Shown here piece by piece: positions 51,626 through 61,347 of a stretch of DNA of 64,000 bases. The position numbers and the translations under genes are program-made. The DNA is taken from NCBI RefSeq assembly GCF_023336505.1, contig NZ_JAMAST010000002.1, forward strand, positions 124,001 through 188,000, given 5' to 3'. How positions within the stretch are numbered: position 1 is the first letter of the stretch; the number at the start of each line of letters is the position of its first letter. A model generated the notes under the pieces. The model had not been told where the DNA came from. It saw nothing but the letters and a program-made list of their open reading frames with translations, and ran no database searches. The DNA comes from Sporolactobacillus mangiferae (lineage in GTDB: Bacteria > Bacillota > Bacilli > Bacillales > Sporolactobacillaceae).

Positions 51626-52663
51626 TTTCACAAAGTCCTGTGTATAGTAATTCTGATAAGAACCGACACCCAGTTCTGTAAATGCATCATTCAGCAGATT
51701 TTTCCGATGATCTACGCTGTTGAGCCACCCGAGACTAACAGCAGGCGCATCCGGATATTGGGCAGCTATGTTTTCACCTGCAGTTTCAAAGCGAATCTGC
51801 TCCTTTTCTAATCGCTCTTTAAGATCACCCGACCACCTGGAATCATGTGAAAAATAATTTTTCACTTTCATTTCCTTGCTGTGCTTATAGGCGGCCTGAT
51901 GCGCTTCACGATTCCACTTCAGCATTTTTTTGTCGAATCGTAAGCGAAAGATATTGCTGATATCATAAATTTCCTGATCTTCTCCCTGATTGACCGCCGA
52001 CCACTCCTTGTCACTAAGTTTCGAAATCTGTGGCAATGTTCCTTGATAAGTCATGGAATACGGATGCTGTGTCGCAAGTACGGAGGTTGTCATATAGCGA
52101 ACGCCAACCAGCCGATCCGAAAGATGATCGAAGTTCAACTGTACCCAATTGTCTCCGAATTTCATCAATGGACGTGTCATCATATCCTCTTCATTCAATT
52201 CAAAGTCAATCTTTGCTCCTTTATAACTTAAAGAAATTTCATCAGAAACAGGCACCTTGGCATAGATATTTTGCGATTTTTCTCCAATGGTAAACGGTTT
52301 GGTTGCTAACTTTTTTCCGAGCACATAAATCGTAGTCACACGATTACTTTCTTGATCGATGCCAATCTGCACGTAACGTTCACTTTCTCGGCCGTAAATA
52401 AACCATCGGTATCCAAATTTTGTCACGTCAATGCGTTCGGGCTTTCCGAGCACCCGGCGTATTTCCTGTTCCGTCTTTCCCATGAATGTGTGCATACCTT
52501 TTTTGGGAACTTTAAATGATGTATGCGACGGCATTGTCATCGGATGATCATTTATTGAGGAGCTGTTATCGTTATTTGAAGAGGGACTGACTAAACTAAT
52601 CAAAAACGTGCCTGCAAAAACAATAATCGCTGTAATAAAAATAATGACGTTCGTTTTTCTCAC
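51611..52663 (-). CDS. ylbC: Membrane-anchored CAP-domain protein (YlbC)
   Basis: A 350-residue exported protein. A transmembrane/signal segment (about 3-25) is followed by a CAP-associated domain (about 60-210, L-G-K-P-E-R-I-D start) and a C-terminal CAP/SCP domain (about 230-345) with W-N-R-E-A-H-Q-A-A-Y-K-H-S, F-S-H-D, G-E-N-I-A and G-W-L-N-S-V-D-H-R-K-N-L-L. Both CAP histidines are kept. The GTG at 52663 has GGGGGGATT upstream. Role unknown, probably envelope. Confidence 0.88.
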   Translation of the reverse strand: MRKTNVIIFITAIIVFAGTFLISLVSPSSNNDNSSSINDHPMTMPSHTSFKVPKKGMHTFMGKTEQEIRRVLGKPERIDVTKFGYRWFIYGRESERYVQIGIDQESNRVTTIYVLGKKLATKPFTIGEKSQNIYAKVPVSDEISLSYKGAKIDFELNEEDMMTRPLMKFGDNWVQLNFDHLSDRLVGVRYMTTSVLATQHPYSMTYQGTLPQISKLSDKEWSAVNQGEDQEIYDISNIFRLRFDKKMLKWNREAHQAAYKHSKEMKVKNYFSHDSRWSGDLKERLEKEQIRFETAGENIAAQYPDAPAVSLGWLNSVDHRKNLLNDAFTELGVGSYQNYYTQDFVKPLLQ

Positions 52664-52761
52664 TGCAATCCCCCCTCTTGTCCAGAGCATTTTCTTACAT
52701 TATACCAATCCAATGATAAAATCATGGCTCGCCTTCCAAAGAACGTATTTACAAAAGCGGC

Positions 52762-53301
52762 TCACTCGTCATTAGTTCCTTTTGATACGCCGGCCAGCAC
52801 GACAACCCAGATCCTGCCTTTTTTACCCGTCGCGTAGCCCGTACCAATCTGACAGGGTTTCTTAATCTTATTAACGATTGCGGCTTGTGCTGAAGATTGC
52901 CACAGGCGCCTGGACGTTTCTTCGTTATTATCTGTATGCAGAACGATCACCCGTATATTTCTGCTATTGTACCCTAATGACTTAAGTATTTGGACAGCAT
53001 TCGTTTGCCCATCCTGGTTCGAAGCAAGCTGCCTGGCCTCGATTCTTGCTGCTCGAAAAAGATTCCAGCTCGGAACAAATGAAACAACTCCTCGTTTCTC
53101 CCGTTGCTGCATGATCAATTGATAAAGCTCGCGTTCTGAATGGGTAACCGGAGAAATCTGTCGCGTTTCATTCACTTTGCGCTCATTCTGCGCTGAAGCT
53201 GACTTCCAGGCATTCAAGACGCACAGACTTCCAATCGCAAAACTAATCAAAAGAATAATGATTAACGTGCGGTTTGCTTTTAACGAGACTGGTAGTTTCA
53301 T
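52762..53301 (-). CDS. Small CAP-like exported protein
   Basis: A 179-residue protein with an N-terminal membrane helix (about 9-31). The rest looks like a degenerate CAP/SCP domain: L-Y-Q-L-I-M-Q-Q-R near the start, A-R-I-E-A-R-Q-L-A, then S-S-A-Q-A-A-I ... G-T-G-Y-A-T-G-K-K-G-R-I-W-V-V. The usual catalytic-like histidines (S-H-D and H-R) are missing. It is upstream of ylbC, so a pair of CAP proteins is encoded. AAGGAGGT precedes ATG 53301. I infer the fold; the sequence match is weak. Confidence 0.55.
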   Translation of the reverse strand: MKLPVSLKANRTLIIILLISFAIGSLCVLNAWKSASAQNERKVNETRQISPVTHSERELYQLIMQQREKRGVVSFVPSWNLFRAARIEARQLASNQDGQTNAVQILKSLGYNSRNIRVIVLHTDNNEETSRRLWQSSAQAAIVNKIKKPCQIGTGYATGKKGRIWVVVLAGVSKGTNDE

Positions 53302-53616
53302 TAAGTAAATACCTCCTTGAAAATCCAGTCCCATCATATCCAAATTCGCCTGTTCGTAAACCTTGGTACATAATTCGCATTGCCTTATCCATTTACTTCA
53401 ATTTCAGCGTAAAGTTCCCTGTTTTTTCTTATTTTTGTTTTCTGCATGACGCAATCAGTGACGTTCCTCCATCCACGGAAGTTCTTCACTTGTCCCCCAG
53501 CTGAACGATTCATCCGTTTACCAGGTCCGAATGTAAAAAAGAGATGTCACGCTGCCTTTTTTATTGTACAAAAAAAGCCGGAAGAACAATCTTCCAGCTA
53601 CATGATCGTGCTGCGC
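53302..53616. other. Region between ctaB and the CAP-like gene
   Basis: Holds the ctaB terminator (53569-53599) and a candidate promoter for the CAP-like gene: TTTACG (53355-53360), 16-base spacer, TATGAT (53333-53338), minus strand. No coding frame. Confidence 0.45.
53569..53599 (-). terminator. Terminator of ctaB
   Basis: AGCTGGAAG and CTTCCGGCT form a nine-base stem with a six-base loop, then seven T on the minus strand. Confidence 0.9.
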
Positions 53617-54540
53617 CTAGAAAATAATTGAAATCACCATAAGCAGAAATAACAGAGTCATATAATTTAACGAATAAACAAACATCATTTTTGCCCATTT
53701 AATTGTTTCTTTGGTTTTCAATCCGTAAATTGCCAAGCCAAGCCACGCGAATCCCAAAAGCGAAGCCCCGATCGTATAGACAGGACCGAGTGAATAAAGT
53801 AACAGTGAGGTTGGGATGAGCACAGCCACATAAGAAATCATCTGCCTCATTGTCACATCAAAGCCTGCAATCACAGGCAACATAGGAATTCCGGCACGCC
53901 TGTATTCCTCAACACGCTTCATTGCCAGCGCCAAAAAGTGCGGCGGCTGCCAAAGAAATAAAACCAAGAATAAGATCCACGGCACCGGTGAATTCAGGGA
54001 CGGATCAATCGCGGCCCAGCCAATAATTGGCGGAACCGCACCCGCTGCGCTTCCGATTACTGTATTCATCGTCGTGCTTCGTTTGAGCCAGAGCGTGTAA
54101 ACCAATACATAGACAAGCAGGCCAAACAGACCAAACCATCCAGCGACTGCCGAAACCGCAAACAAAGCAAGCAGACCAACAATTGACAAAGAAAAACCCA
54201 TGATCAGCACTGTCTTTCCCCGCAATTTTCCCGTCGCTGAAGGCCGTTCCTGAGTCCGCTCCATCAGTACGTCAATATCCCGATCGATAAAATTATTTAA
54301 GGAACATCCTCCTGCAATCACCATCGCCGTACCGATTAAAACTAAGAGTATGGAAGAAAGTGATGCACGAAAATCCGCCCCTGTAAGAAACAACGCCAGC
54401 CATACCCCGGTGAAAGCAGTCATTAAATTTGAATTCACAATGCCTATTTTAACTGTTGTCAACACGTCGTGAACGATTGCTTTTTCAGGCATTGCTGCAC
54501 TGGATTCAAGCAACTGACCATCTGTTAACATTTTTTTCAT
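53617..54540 (-). CDS. ctaB: Protohaem IX farnesyltransferase (haem O synthase)
   Basis: UbiA-type membrane prenyltransferase that adds farnesyl to haem B to make haem O. Nine or so helices; the first Mg-diphosphate motif N-N-F-I-D-R-D-I-D (about residue 78) is intact, with R-T-x-x-R-P. The ATG at 54540 follows GAGGGAACG; 307 residues. It is divergent from ctaA, as in B. subtilis, but the ctaCDEF oxidase genes that usually follow are absent here. Confidence 0.95.
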   Translation of the reverse strand: MKKMLTDGQLLESSAAMPEKAIVHDVLTTVKIGIVNSNLMTAFTGVWLALFLTGADFRASLSSILLVLIGTAMVIAGGCSLNNFIDRDIDVLMERTQERPSATGKLRGKTVLIMGFSLSIVGLLALFAVSAVAGWFGLFGLLVYVLVYTLWLKRSTTMNTVIGSAAGAVPPIIGWAAIDPSLNSPVPWILFLVLFLWQPPHFLALAMKRVEEYRRAGIPMLPVIAGFDVTMRQMISYVAVLIPTSLLLYSLGPVYTIGASLLGFAWLGLAIYGLKTKETIKWAKMMFVYSLNYMTLLFLLMVISIIF

Positions 54541-54919
54541 CAAATCGTTCCCTCTTTCTCTTACCAAGCATCATTTAATCATTCATTTTGCATACTTGCG
54601 TCCAAATCTATGATTGTTCATTCACTTTATACATAAGATTTACCCTTACATCCATTATATATGAACAATAATTTTTTGTCTTATATCGCGTGCAGTGATA
54701 TTAGTCACGTTATAATTTATTTGTAAATCGATATTGTGATCAATCTGTGTTTTTTGGGAGATTTTCATGGCACATTTCCTATCAGAGGGGCACTCATTTT
54801 TAAAAAATCTTTTTTATCAGAGCTAATTATTCCGGATAATCGGTTGATTCTGTTAAAATAGTGATTGCGTAGCTGAGCATTGAACAGCAACGCCAACTTC
54901 AGAATAAGGTGATTGATTT
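54541..54919. other. ctaA/ctaB divergent control region
   Basis: A candidate ctaB promoter reads AAGACA (54677-54682), 17-base spacer, TATAAT (54654-54659) on the minus strand. A perfect nine-base inverted repeat, ATTGTTCAT (54613-54621) and ATGAACAAT (54661-54669), flanks its -10. For ctaA a TAAAAT near 54856 is the best -10. No coding frame. Confidence 0.55.
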
Positions 54920-55840
54920 ATGAACGATAAATATCTCAAGCTTTTAAGCGTCACAGGAACGATCTCAGTACTTATTGTTGTCCTTATGGGCGCGCTCGTG
55001 ACGAACACCGGGTCTGCTTATGGATGCGGCAACAACTGGCCCCTGTGCAATGGACAAGTCATTCCGAATGCCGAAACCCATCAAACATGGATCGAATTCA
55101 GCCATCGCGCAGTTTCCGGCATCGCTTCTCTGCTCGTTGTTATTCAGGCTGTCTTGCTGTGGTTTCGTTTTAAGAAAGTCTGGAGCGGACGCTTTCTTGT
55201 CCTTGCTTCTGTATTTTTTATTTTCCTGCAAGCGTTTCTCGGAATGGCTGCGGTTGTATGGGGACAATCTTCTGTCGTGCTTGCGCTTCACTTCGGAATT
55301 TCGCTGCTTTCCTTTGCCAGCATGCTGCTGCTTACCTGTCTCGTTTTTGAAACGAGCAAAGCGAATCGCCATTTATTTGCATTTTCAGTCCATACACCAA
55401 TGAAATGGAATCTCATACTTCTCGGTATTTATTCATATCTCTTAATTTACTCTGGCGCGTTCGTCCGCCACACCGAATCCAGTCTGGGCTGTACTGATTT
55501 CCCCTTATGCAATGGCCGTGTCCTTCCTGATCCATTAATCAGCAAAGCAGGGGTTCAATACTTGCATCGTTTGCTTGCACTTGGCTTGATCATATGGTTG
55601 ATTGGCACACTGATTGTTATACTACGCAAATACAAAAACCAGGTTAAGCTTTCCAATCTGCTCTTTTTTGCAATAATATGTATTGCGTTGCAGGCTGCGT
55701 CCGGCGTTTTTATTATCACGACAAAAATGAACCTTCTCTTTTTATTGCTGCATGCTTTGTTTGTAACGGGGTATTTCGGGATCTTGACCATTCTGATACT
55801 CTTTGGCCTGCGCCCGGACAAATATGTCCCGAAGCATTGA
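54920..55840 (+). CDS. ctaA: Haem A synthase
   Basis: Eight-helix membrane enzyme that oxidises haem O to haem A. The two pseudo-symmetric halves carry the cysteine pairs Y-G-C-G-N-N-W-P-L-C-N-G (about residues 34-45) and L-G-C-T-D-F-P-L-C-N-G (about 190-200), and the haem histidines in E-F-S-H-R, L-H-F, Y-L-H-R and L-H-A-L. The E-F-S-H-R segment contains the catalytic glutamate. 306 residues. AAGGTGATTG precedes ATG. Implies haem A use by an aa3-type oxidase encoded elsewhere. Confidence 0.96.
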   Translation: MNDKYLKLLSVTGTISVLIVVLMGALVTNTGSAYGCGNNWPLCNGQVIPNAETHQTWIEFSHRAVSGIASLLVVIQAVLLWFRFKKVWSGRFLVLASVFFIFLQAFLGMAAVVWGQSSVVLALHFGISLLSFASMLLLTCLVFETSKANRHLFAFSVHTPMKWNLILLGIYSYLLIYSGAFVRHTESSLGCTDFPLCNGRVLPDPLISKAGVQYLHRLLALGLIIWLIGTLIVILRKYKNQVKLSNLLFFAIICIALQAASGVFIITTKMNLLFLLLHALFVTGYFGILTILILFGLRPDKYVPKH

Positions 55841-56005
55841 TCATCTGTTAATCAGTAGAACCATAGGTTGTTGATCTATGCTTTTTGAATTGCATCATTG
55901 CTGCGGGGTTCGCTGGCACGCATCAGCTGGAACAATCCTGCAGGCGTTTCGCACCACAGCTTTGATTCAGTGAAATATGGTTCTGCCTGTTAATACAGGA
56001 AAAGA

Positions 56006-56050
56006 GCAACGTAAAAAGCGAACCGGGTTCGGTTCGCTTTTTTACGTTGC
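56006..56050. terminator. Bidirectional terminator between ctaA and pyc
   Basis: GCAACGTAAAAAGCGAACC and its near-complement (one extra T) form a 19-base stem with a GGTT-type loop. A runs and T runs on both sides allow termination in both directions. Confidence 0.92.
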
Positions 56051-56063
56051 CTGTAATGGAAAA

Positions 56064-59000
56064 TCAGCTTAACTCAATCATTAAATCGCCAGTTTCAATG
56101 ACGTCATTTTCACTGACATAAACTTTTTTAATGACACCATCAATGGGTGCCTGTACCGTAGTCTCCATTTTCATCGCCTCAGTGACCAGTAAATGGTCAC
56201 CCTTCTTCACGCGCTCGCCATTTGTCACCAGAACTTTAACTACTGTACCTGGCATTGAAGCCCCAATCTGATTTGGATTGTCTTTATCCGCTTTGGCATG
56301 TGCAACTTCCGATGCCTGCACATTAATATCCTTAATTGTAACTTCTCTTGGCTGACCGTTTAATTCATAATACAGAGTCCGCGTCCCGTCTTTCTGTGCG
56401 TGTCCGATCGAAATCAGTTTTACAACAAGCATTTTGCCTTCCTCAATGGTCACGGACACTTCTTCACCAAGCCGCAGTCCATAAAAGAACACCGGCGTAG
56501 TAAATATGGTTGTCTCTCCATACATGTCACAGAAATGAAGATAATCCGTGTACACTTTTGGATAGAGCGCCGCAGACAGTACCTCATGGAACTTAAATTT
56601 ACGTTCAAACTTTTCTTCAAGACGGGCCTGGATATCCGCAAAGTTCACCGGTTCGAGATGTTTGCCCGGACGATCAGTCAGCGGTTTTTTCCCTTTCAGG
56701 ACAATACGCTGCAGTTCCTTAGGAAATCCCTGATAGGGCTGACCGAGTTCCCCCATAAAAAAGTTAACTACGGAATCCGGAAAATCCAAGGTCTGGCCCT
56801 TTTCATAAATAGTGTCTTCGTTTAAATTATTCTGGACCATATACAGGGTCATATCCCCGACAACTTTTGATGAAGGGGTTACTTTCACAATGTCACCAAA
56901 CATAAGATTGACGCGACGGTACATATTCTTGACTTCCTCAAAACGATCGCCAAGTCCAACAGCAATGGCCTGCTGCCTGAGATTGCTGTACTGTCCGCCT
57001 GGCATTTCGAGCTTATAGATTTCCGCATTGGAAGTCTTCATACCACTCTCGAACGGAAAGTAATACGCACGTACCTTTTCCCAGTAGTGGCTTAGTGATT
57101 CGAGCGCATCAATCTGAGTTTCCGGCTTCCGATCATTTGCGGCAAGCGCGTAATACAGTGAGTTGGCACTCGGCTGTGACGTCATTCCGGACATTGCCTC
57201 AACAGCAACGTCCACAATATCAACACCGGCTTCGATTGCCCGGACATAAGTGTAAATGCCATTGCCGCTCGTATCATGAGTGTGAAGATGAATCGGGATG
57301 GTCACCGCATCCTTCAATTCAGAAATCAGCTGATAAGCGGCTTCAGGTTTAAGCAATCCAGCCATATCCTTAATACCGAGAATATGGGCACCGGCAGCTT
57401 CCAGATCTTTTGCCATTTTTTTATAATAATCCAGATTATACTTTGTTCGCTGACCATCAAGAATGTCGCCTGTATAGCACATGGTACCTTCAGCGATTTT
57501 GCCGCTTTCCAGTACGGCATCCAGTGAAACACGCATTCCTTCAAGCCAGTTTAAACTGTCGAAAACCCGAAAAACATCGATACCATGCTTCGCCGCTTCT
57601 TTGACAAAAGCTTTGATTAAATTATCAGGATAGTTTTTGTAACCAACCGCATTAGAGCCGCGAAGCAGCATTTGTAAAAGTATATTCGGCATTTTCGCCC
57701 GTATTTTCCTTAATCGTTCCCACGGATCTTCTCTTAAAAAACGGTAAGAAGTATCAAAGGTCGCGCCGCCCCATGCTTCTTCAGAGAACAGATTCGGCAG
57801 CAGATGCGCTGTCTGCGCGGCCACGCGAATGATGTCCTTCGTTCTCATTCTTGTCGCGAGCAGGCTTTGATGCGCATCGCGGAATGTTGTATCCGTCAGC
57901 AGCACGTGTTTTTGTTCCTTAACCCACTCCGCGACGCCCTTAGGACCCTTTTGTTCCAGAATCTGTTTGGTACCGCCAGGATAAGGTTCGGAAAGTTTCA
58001 CATCCGGAATTGGCGGCACATCAAAAACAGGCTTTTTGTTTTTAGGAATTCCCGGATATCCGTTGATTGTAATATTTCCGATATAGGTCAGCATCTTCGT
58101 TCCGCGATCAAGCATTTTCTCAAAAACGAACAGTTCCGGAGTCGCGTCAATAAATGTAGTTGATACATTGCCCTCAAGAAAATCCGGATGCTGAACAACA
58201 TTAATCAAAAACGGAATGTTCGTCTTGATACCGCGAATTCGAAATTCTTTTAAATTGCGAAGCATTTTCACCGCTGCGCTTTTGAAGGTACGTGCATTTG
58301 TTGAAAGCTTTACCAGCAAAGAATCATAGTACGGGGTTATGACCGACCCGGTAAACGCATTGCCTGCGTCAAGCCGAACACCGAAGCCCCCACCGCTTCG
58401 ATAAGCAACAATCTTCCCTGTATCCGGCATAAACTGATTGCTCGGATCCTCAGTTGTCACGCGGCATTGAATGGCATAGCCATAAGTACGAATATCTTCC
58501 TGCTTTGGAATAAGGACCGGATCTTCGTGCAATCCGAAACCTTCGGCAATCAGGATTTGCGAGGAGACAATATCAATGCCCGTAATCAGCTCCGTTATGG
58601 TGTGCTCAACCTGAACACGTGGATTTACTTCAATAAAATAGAACTCGCCTGACGGCGTCACAAGAAACTCAACCGTCCCTGCATTGACATAGTCAACGCT
58701 TTTCATCAGGCGGACTGCGGCATCACAGATTTCATGGCGTAATTTTTCACCCAGCCCCCGGCTTGGCGCGACTTCAACAACCTTTTGATGGCGCCGCTGT
58801 ACCGAGCAATCGCGTTCATAAAGATGCACAATATCACCGGTTTGATCGGCCATGATCTGTACCTCGATGTGGCGCGGATGATCGAGATACTTTTCAACGT
58901 AGACATCTTCTTTGCCAAATGTCTGCTTTGCTTCCGAAGTTGCCCGCGCATACGCTTCATCGACACCCTGAGCGCTGCGCACAATACGCATGCCTCGTCC

Positions 59001-59507
59001 GCCACCGCCCAGCACGGCTTTAATGATGATCGGATAGCCATGCGCGGCACCAAAAGCTTTCACATCGTCAACTGATGAGACCGGGCCTCCTGATCCTGGA
59101 ATAACAGGTATGCCTGCGTTAACCGCAGCCGCTCTCGCAGCCGCTTTATCTCCAAATGTAGTCAAATGTTCCGGTTTAGGTCCGACAAAAATGATGCCTT
59201 CCTCTTCACAGCGACGTGCAAAGTCAGCGTTCTCCGAAAGAAAGCCGTACCCAGGATGAATGGCGTCAACATGACGTGCTTTCGCAACTTCAATAATACT
59301 TTCAATATCCAAGTAAGCTTCAATCGGACTTTTCCCTTTGCCGACCAGGTAGGACTCATCCGCTTTATAACGATGATAAGAGCCAATATCTTCTTTAGAA
59401 TAAATAGCAACCGTACGTATGCCGAGCTCCGTACAGGCACGACAAATTCGAATGGCTATTTCGCCGCGATTAGCGATGAGCAGGCGCTTAATTTTTTGCT
59501 TCAACAT
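56064..59507 (-). CDS. pyc: Pyruvate carboxylase
   Basis: Biotin enzyme that makes oxaloacetate from pyruvate, bicarbonate and ATP. The 1147-residue chain has biotin carboxylase with ATP-grasp (1-450; G-G-G-G-R-G near 165), the carboxyltransferase barrel (about 535-800; D-T-T-F-R-D-A-H-Q-S), the allosteric linker and the C-terminal biotinyl domain with E-A-M-K-M-E. Full length, no frameshift. Its start overlaps ftsW by 20 bases, the same order as in B. subtilis (ftsW-pycA-ctaA). Confidence 0.98.
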   Translation of the reverse strand: MLKQKIKRLLIANRGEIAIRICRACTELGIRTVAIYSKEDIGSYHRYKADESYLVGKGKSPIEAYLDIESIIEVAKARHVDAIHPGYGFLSENADFARRCEEEGIIFVGPKPEHLTTFGDKAAARAAAVNAGIPVIPGSGGPVSSVDDVKAFGAAHGYPIIIKAVLGGGGRGMRIVRSAQGVDEAYARATSEAKQTFGKEDVYVEKYLDHPRHIEVQIMADQTGDIVHLYERDCSVQRRHQKVVEVAPSRGLGEKLRHEICDAAVRLMKSVDYVNAGTVEFLVTPSGEFYFIEVNPRVQVEHTITELITGIDIVSSQILIAEGFGLHEDPVLIPKQEDIRTYGYAIQCRVTTEDPSNQFMPDTGKIVAYRSGGGFGVRLDAGNAFTGSVITPYYDSLLVKLSTNARTFKSAAVKMLRNLKEFRIRGIKTNIPFLINVVQHPDFLEGNVSTTFIDATPELFVFEKMLDRGTKMLTYIGNITINGYPGIPKNKKPVFDVPPIPDVKLSEPYPGGTKQILEQKGPKGVAEWVKEQKHVLLTDTTFRDAHQSLLATRMRTKDIIRVAAQTAHLLPNLFSEEAWGGATFDTSYRFLREDPWERLRKIRAKMPNILLQMLLRGSNAVGYKNYPDNLIKAFVKEAAKHGIDVFRVFDSLNWLEGMRVSLDAVLESGKIAEGTMCYTGDILDGQRTKYNLDYYKKMAKDLEAAGAHILGIKDMAGLLKPEAAYQLISELKDAVTIPIHLHTHDTSGNGIYTYVRAIEAGVDIVDVAVEAMSGMTSQPSANSLYYALAANDRKPETQIDALESLSHYWEKVRAYYFPFESGMKTSNAEIYKLEMPGGQYSNLRQQAIAVGLGDRFEEVKNMYRRVNLMFGDIVKVTPSSKVVGDMTLYMVQNNLNEDTIYEKGQTLDFPDSVVNFFMGELGQPYQGFPKELQRIVLKGKKPLTDRPGKHLEPVNFADIQARLEEKFERKFKFHEVLSAALYPKVYTDYLHFCDMYGETTIFTTPVFFYGLRLGEEVSVTIEEGKMLVVKLISIGHAQKDGTRTLYYELNGQPREVTIKDINVQASEVAHAKADKDNPNQIGASMPGTVVKVLVTNGERVKKGDHLLVTEAMKMETTVQAPIDGVIKKVYVSENDVIETGDLMIELS

Positions 59508-60654
59508 TCTCTCTCTTCCCTTCCATTCTGCTGGTTGATCGATTCATGTTAACAAACGCTGAAATATTCAGTAATACACATATTGAGAAAACCATCATGA
59601 TTAGCGATGAGCCGCCATAACTGACAAACGGCAGGGTCACACCCGCAATCGGCAGCAGTCCTGTTGCAGCGCCAAGATTGACAAAAGTCTGCACAGCCAC
59701 CATACTGGATATCCCGATAGCAAGTAAACTTCCAAAAACATCCTTGCAACGGATCGCCGTCACAAAACCTCTGAAAACGAGATAAGCAAGGCACAGGATC
59801 ACAAACAAAATACCAAGCAGCCCGAGCTCTTCGCCGATTATGGCAATAATAAAATCGGTTTGCGGTTCCGGAAGAAAACCTGTCTTTTCTATGCTTTGCC
59901 CAAGCCCTCTTCCGGTCAGCCCTCCGGAGGCAATGGCTACATAGGAATTAATCAGCTGGCGCCCCGTATTGTCTGCAACAGAAAAAGGATCATAGGCTGC
60001 GGTAAAACGGCCAAGCTGATTGCTGCTCAGGAACATTTTATAGAAAAGAGCGACAAACCCGGCAGCAACACTGCTCAAAATCAGGATATGCCTGGCCCTT
60101 AACCCGGCACAAAGAACCATAACCGCAGAAATCAGCATCAGAATCATTGCTGTACCAAAATCAGGCTGAGCAGCAATCAAACAAAAGAAAACAATGACAA
60201 CAACCAGTGGAGGAGCAACCGAAGTTTTAAAATCGGCAATGGCATTCTGTTTGTTTGAAAAAACAGAAGCTAAATACAAGATTACGGTTATCTTTACAAG
60301 TTCCGATGGCTGAATGTTAAAAGAGCCCAGACGAAACCAGGACTGGGCATTATTTACCGTGTTTCCCAATACAAATAACGCACCCAGCAAAAAAATAGAT
60401 ACGGCAATCAGTGGTTTAACAAGCTTTCTGTACACAGGATAGGGCAAGAGCAGCCCCACTGTCCCAATCGGAACCGATAATACAAACCATGCCAGCTGAT
60501 GTGTAAAGAAATAACTTGGCGGCTGCGGACGTTCAAAGAAGACACTTGCCCAGACAGAGCCCGCACTGTAGACCATAATTAATCCAAAAGCGATTAACAG
60601 CAGCATAACCGTAAGTAAAGAATAATCAAAATGACGGAACATTTTTTTTATCAT
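59488..60654 (-). CDS. ftsW: Cell-division SEDS protein FtsW
   Basis: Ten-helix septal peptidoglycan polymerase of 388 residues that acts with PbpB. The SEDS motif P-E-P-Q-T-D-F-I and preceding G-L-G-Q-S-I-E-K are present. Its place directly before pyc identifies it as FtsW rather than SpoVE, whose gene is in the murD cluster. The ATG at 60654 (AGGTG six bases upstream) is preferred over a GTG nine bases earlier. The stop lies inside pyc. Confidence 0.93.
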   Translation of the reverse strand: MIKKMFRHFDYSLLTVMLLLIAFGLIMVYSAGSVWASVFFERPQPPSYFFTHQLAWFVLSVPIGTVGLLLPYPVYRKLVKPLIAVSIFLLGALFVLGNTVNNAQSWFRLGSFNIQPSELVKITVILYLASVFSNKQNAIADFKTSVAPPLVVVIVFFCLIAAQPDFGTAMILMLISAVMVLCAGLRARHILILSSVAAGFVALFYKMFLSSNQLGRFTAAYDPFSVADNTGRQLINSYVAIASGGLTGRGLGQSIEKTGFLPEPQTDFIIAIIGEELGLLGILFVILCLAYLVFRGFVTAIRCKDVFGSLLAIGISSMVAVQTFVNLGAATGLLPIAGVTLPFVSYGGSSLIMMVFSICVLLNISAFVNMNRSTSRMEGKRENVEAKN

Positions 60655-60898
60655 AGGTTTCACCTGTCTGAATCCAGACCGCTATTCAACTCAGCATCAA
60701 AGCTTCAGCCGAATCCATTAAAATTTTGTTCACTCATCCCACTCCAACTACGTCCCTTTATCATCCTCTGCCTCTTCAAGGCAAAGAAACCCTTTGGACG
60801 CAGATTGAACTTCAGCAACCCTTACAAGTTTTAGAAAACTTGCTAATTGGCAAGCCTTGTTCAGGCGGACGCCGCATTGCACACACACTGAGTTCCAC

Positions 60899-60980
60899 TG
60901 AATCTTTATACTTTTCTTATTTGTGTTAGAGAACTTCACTTCGTCAGTGCTCTGGTGAGGGTGCCGTCGCACTTATACTA
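60899..60980. repeat. Dispersed intergenic repeat, copy B
   Basis: Partner of 24096-24180: CTTTATACTTTTCTTAT, TCTGGTGAGGG and CCGTCGCACTTATAC match blocks of copy A in order and orientation. Confidence 0.6.
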
Positions 60981-61011
60981 CAATTCTTAAAGATATAATT
61001 GCTTATAGTAT

Positions 61012-61056
61012 AAAAAAGCCCAAACCACACCCCTTCATCCGGCTGTGGGTTTGAGC
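61012..61056 (-). terminator. Terminator of ylaN
   Basis: Minus strand GCTCAAACCCACA pairs with TGTGGTTTGGGC (one bulge, one G-U) and is followed by TTTTTTAT, ten bases after the ylaN stop. Confidence 0.85.
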
Positions 61057-61065
61057 TATTCAAAA

Positions 61066-61347
61066 TTATTTTCGTGTAGACGCTTCATGAAGTGCAGAGA
61101 CCTGCCTCTCAAGCGAACTGAGCAATTCTCTGCCTTCATCGGCACGAACAACACCAAGGCGAACCGCGAAGTCAATTTCACGGGACAAACCGAACATTTG
61201 TGTATCCAGAACTTCTTCATACAGGGGGCATTGGGGCATCGTCAAATTTTCCATCTGCACCCCTATCAGCTTCAATATTTTCTGTGCATCGGCCTGCAAA
61301 AGTTCATAGGCTTTTTCACGTTTGCCTATCTTTATTTCAACTGACAA
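61066..61347 (-). CDS. ylaN: YlaN family protein
   Basis: A 93-residue helical protein. The segment [22 protein letters not shown] is highly characteristic. In B. subtilis and S. aureus recent work links YlaN to iron homeostasis and Fur. I chose the TTG at 61347 (GGGGGGAG just upstream), which gives exactly the family length; an ATG at 61413 would add 22 residues without homology. Upstream of ftsW on the same strand, with its own terminator. Confidence 0.92.
   Translation of the reverse strand: MSVEIKIGKREKAYELLQADAQKILKLIGVQMENLTMPQCPLYEEVLDTQMFGLSREIDFAVRLGVVRADEGRELLSSLERQVSALHEASTRK

Larger units (their letters stand above)
60655..61065. other. Region between ylaN and ftsW
   Basis: Holds the ylaN terminator (61012-61056), a dispersed repeat (60899-60980), an inverted repeat TTATACTA/TAGTATAA (60973-60980, 61006-61013) and presumably the ftsW promoter, which I could not locate. 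No coding frame. Confidence 0.5.
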
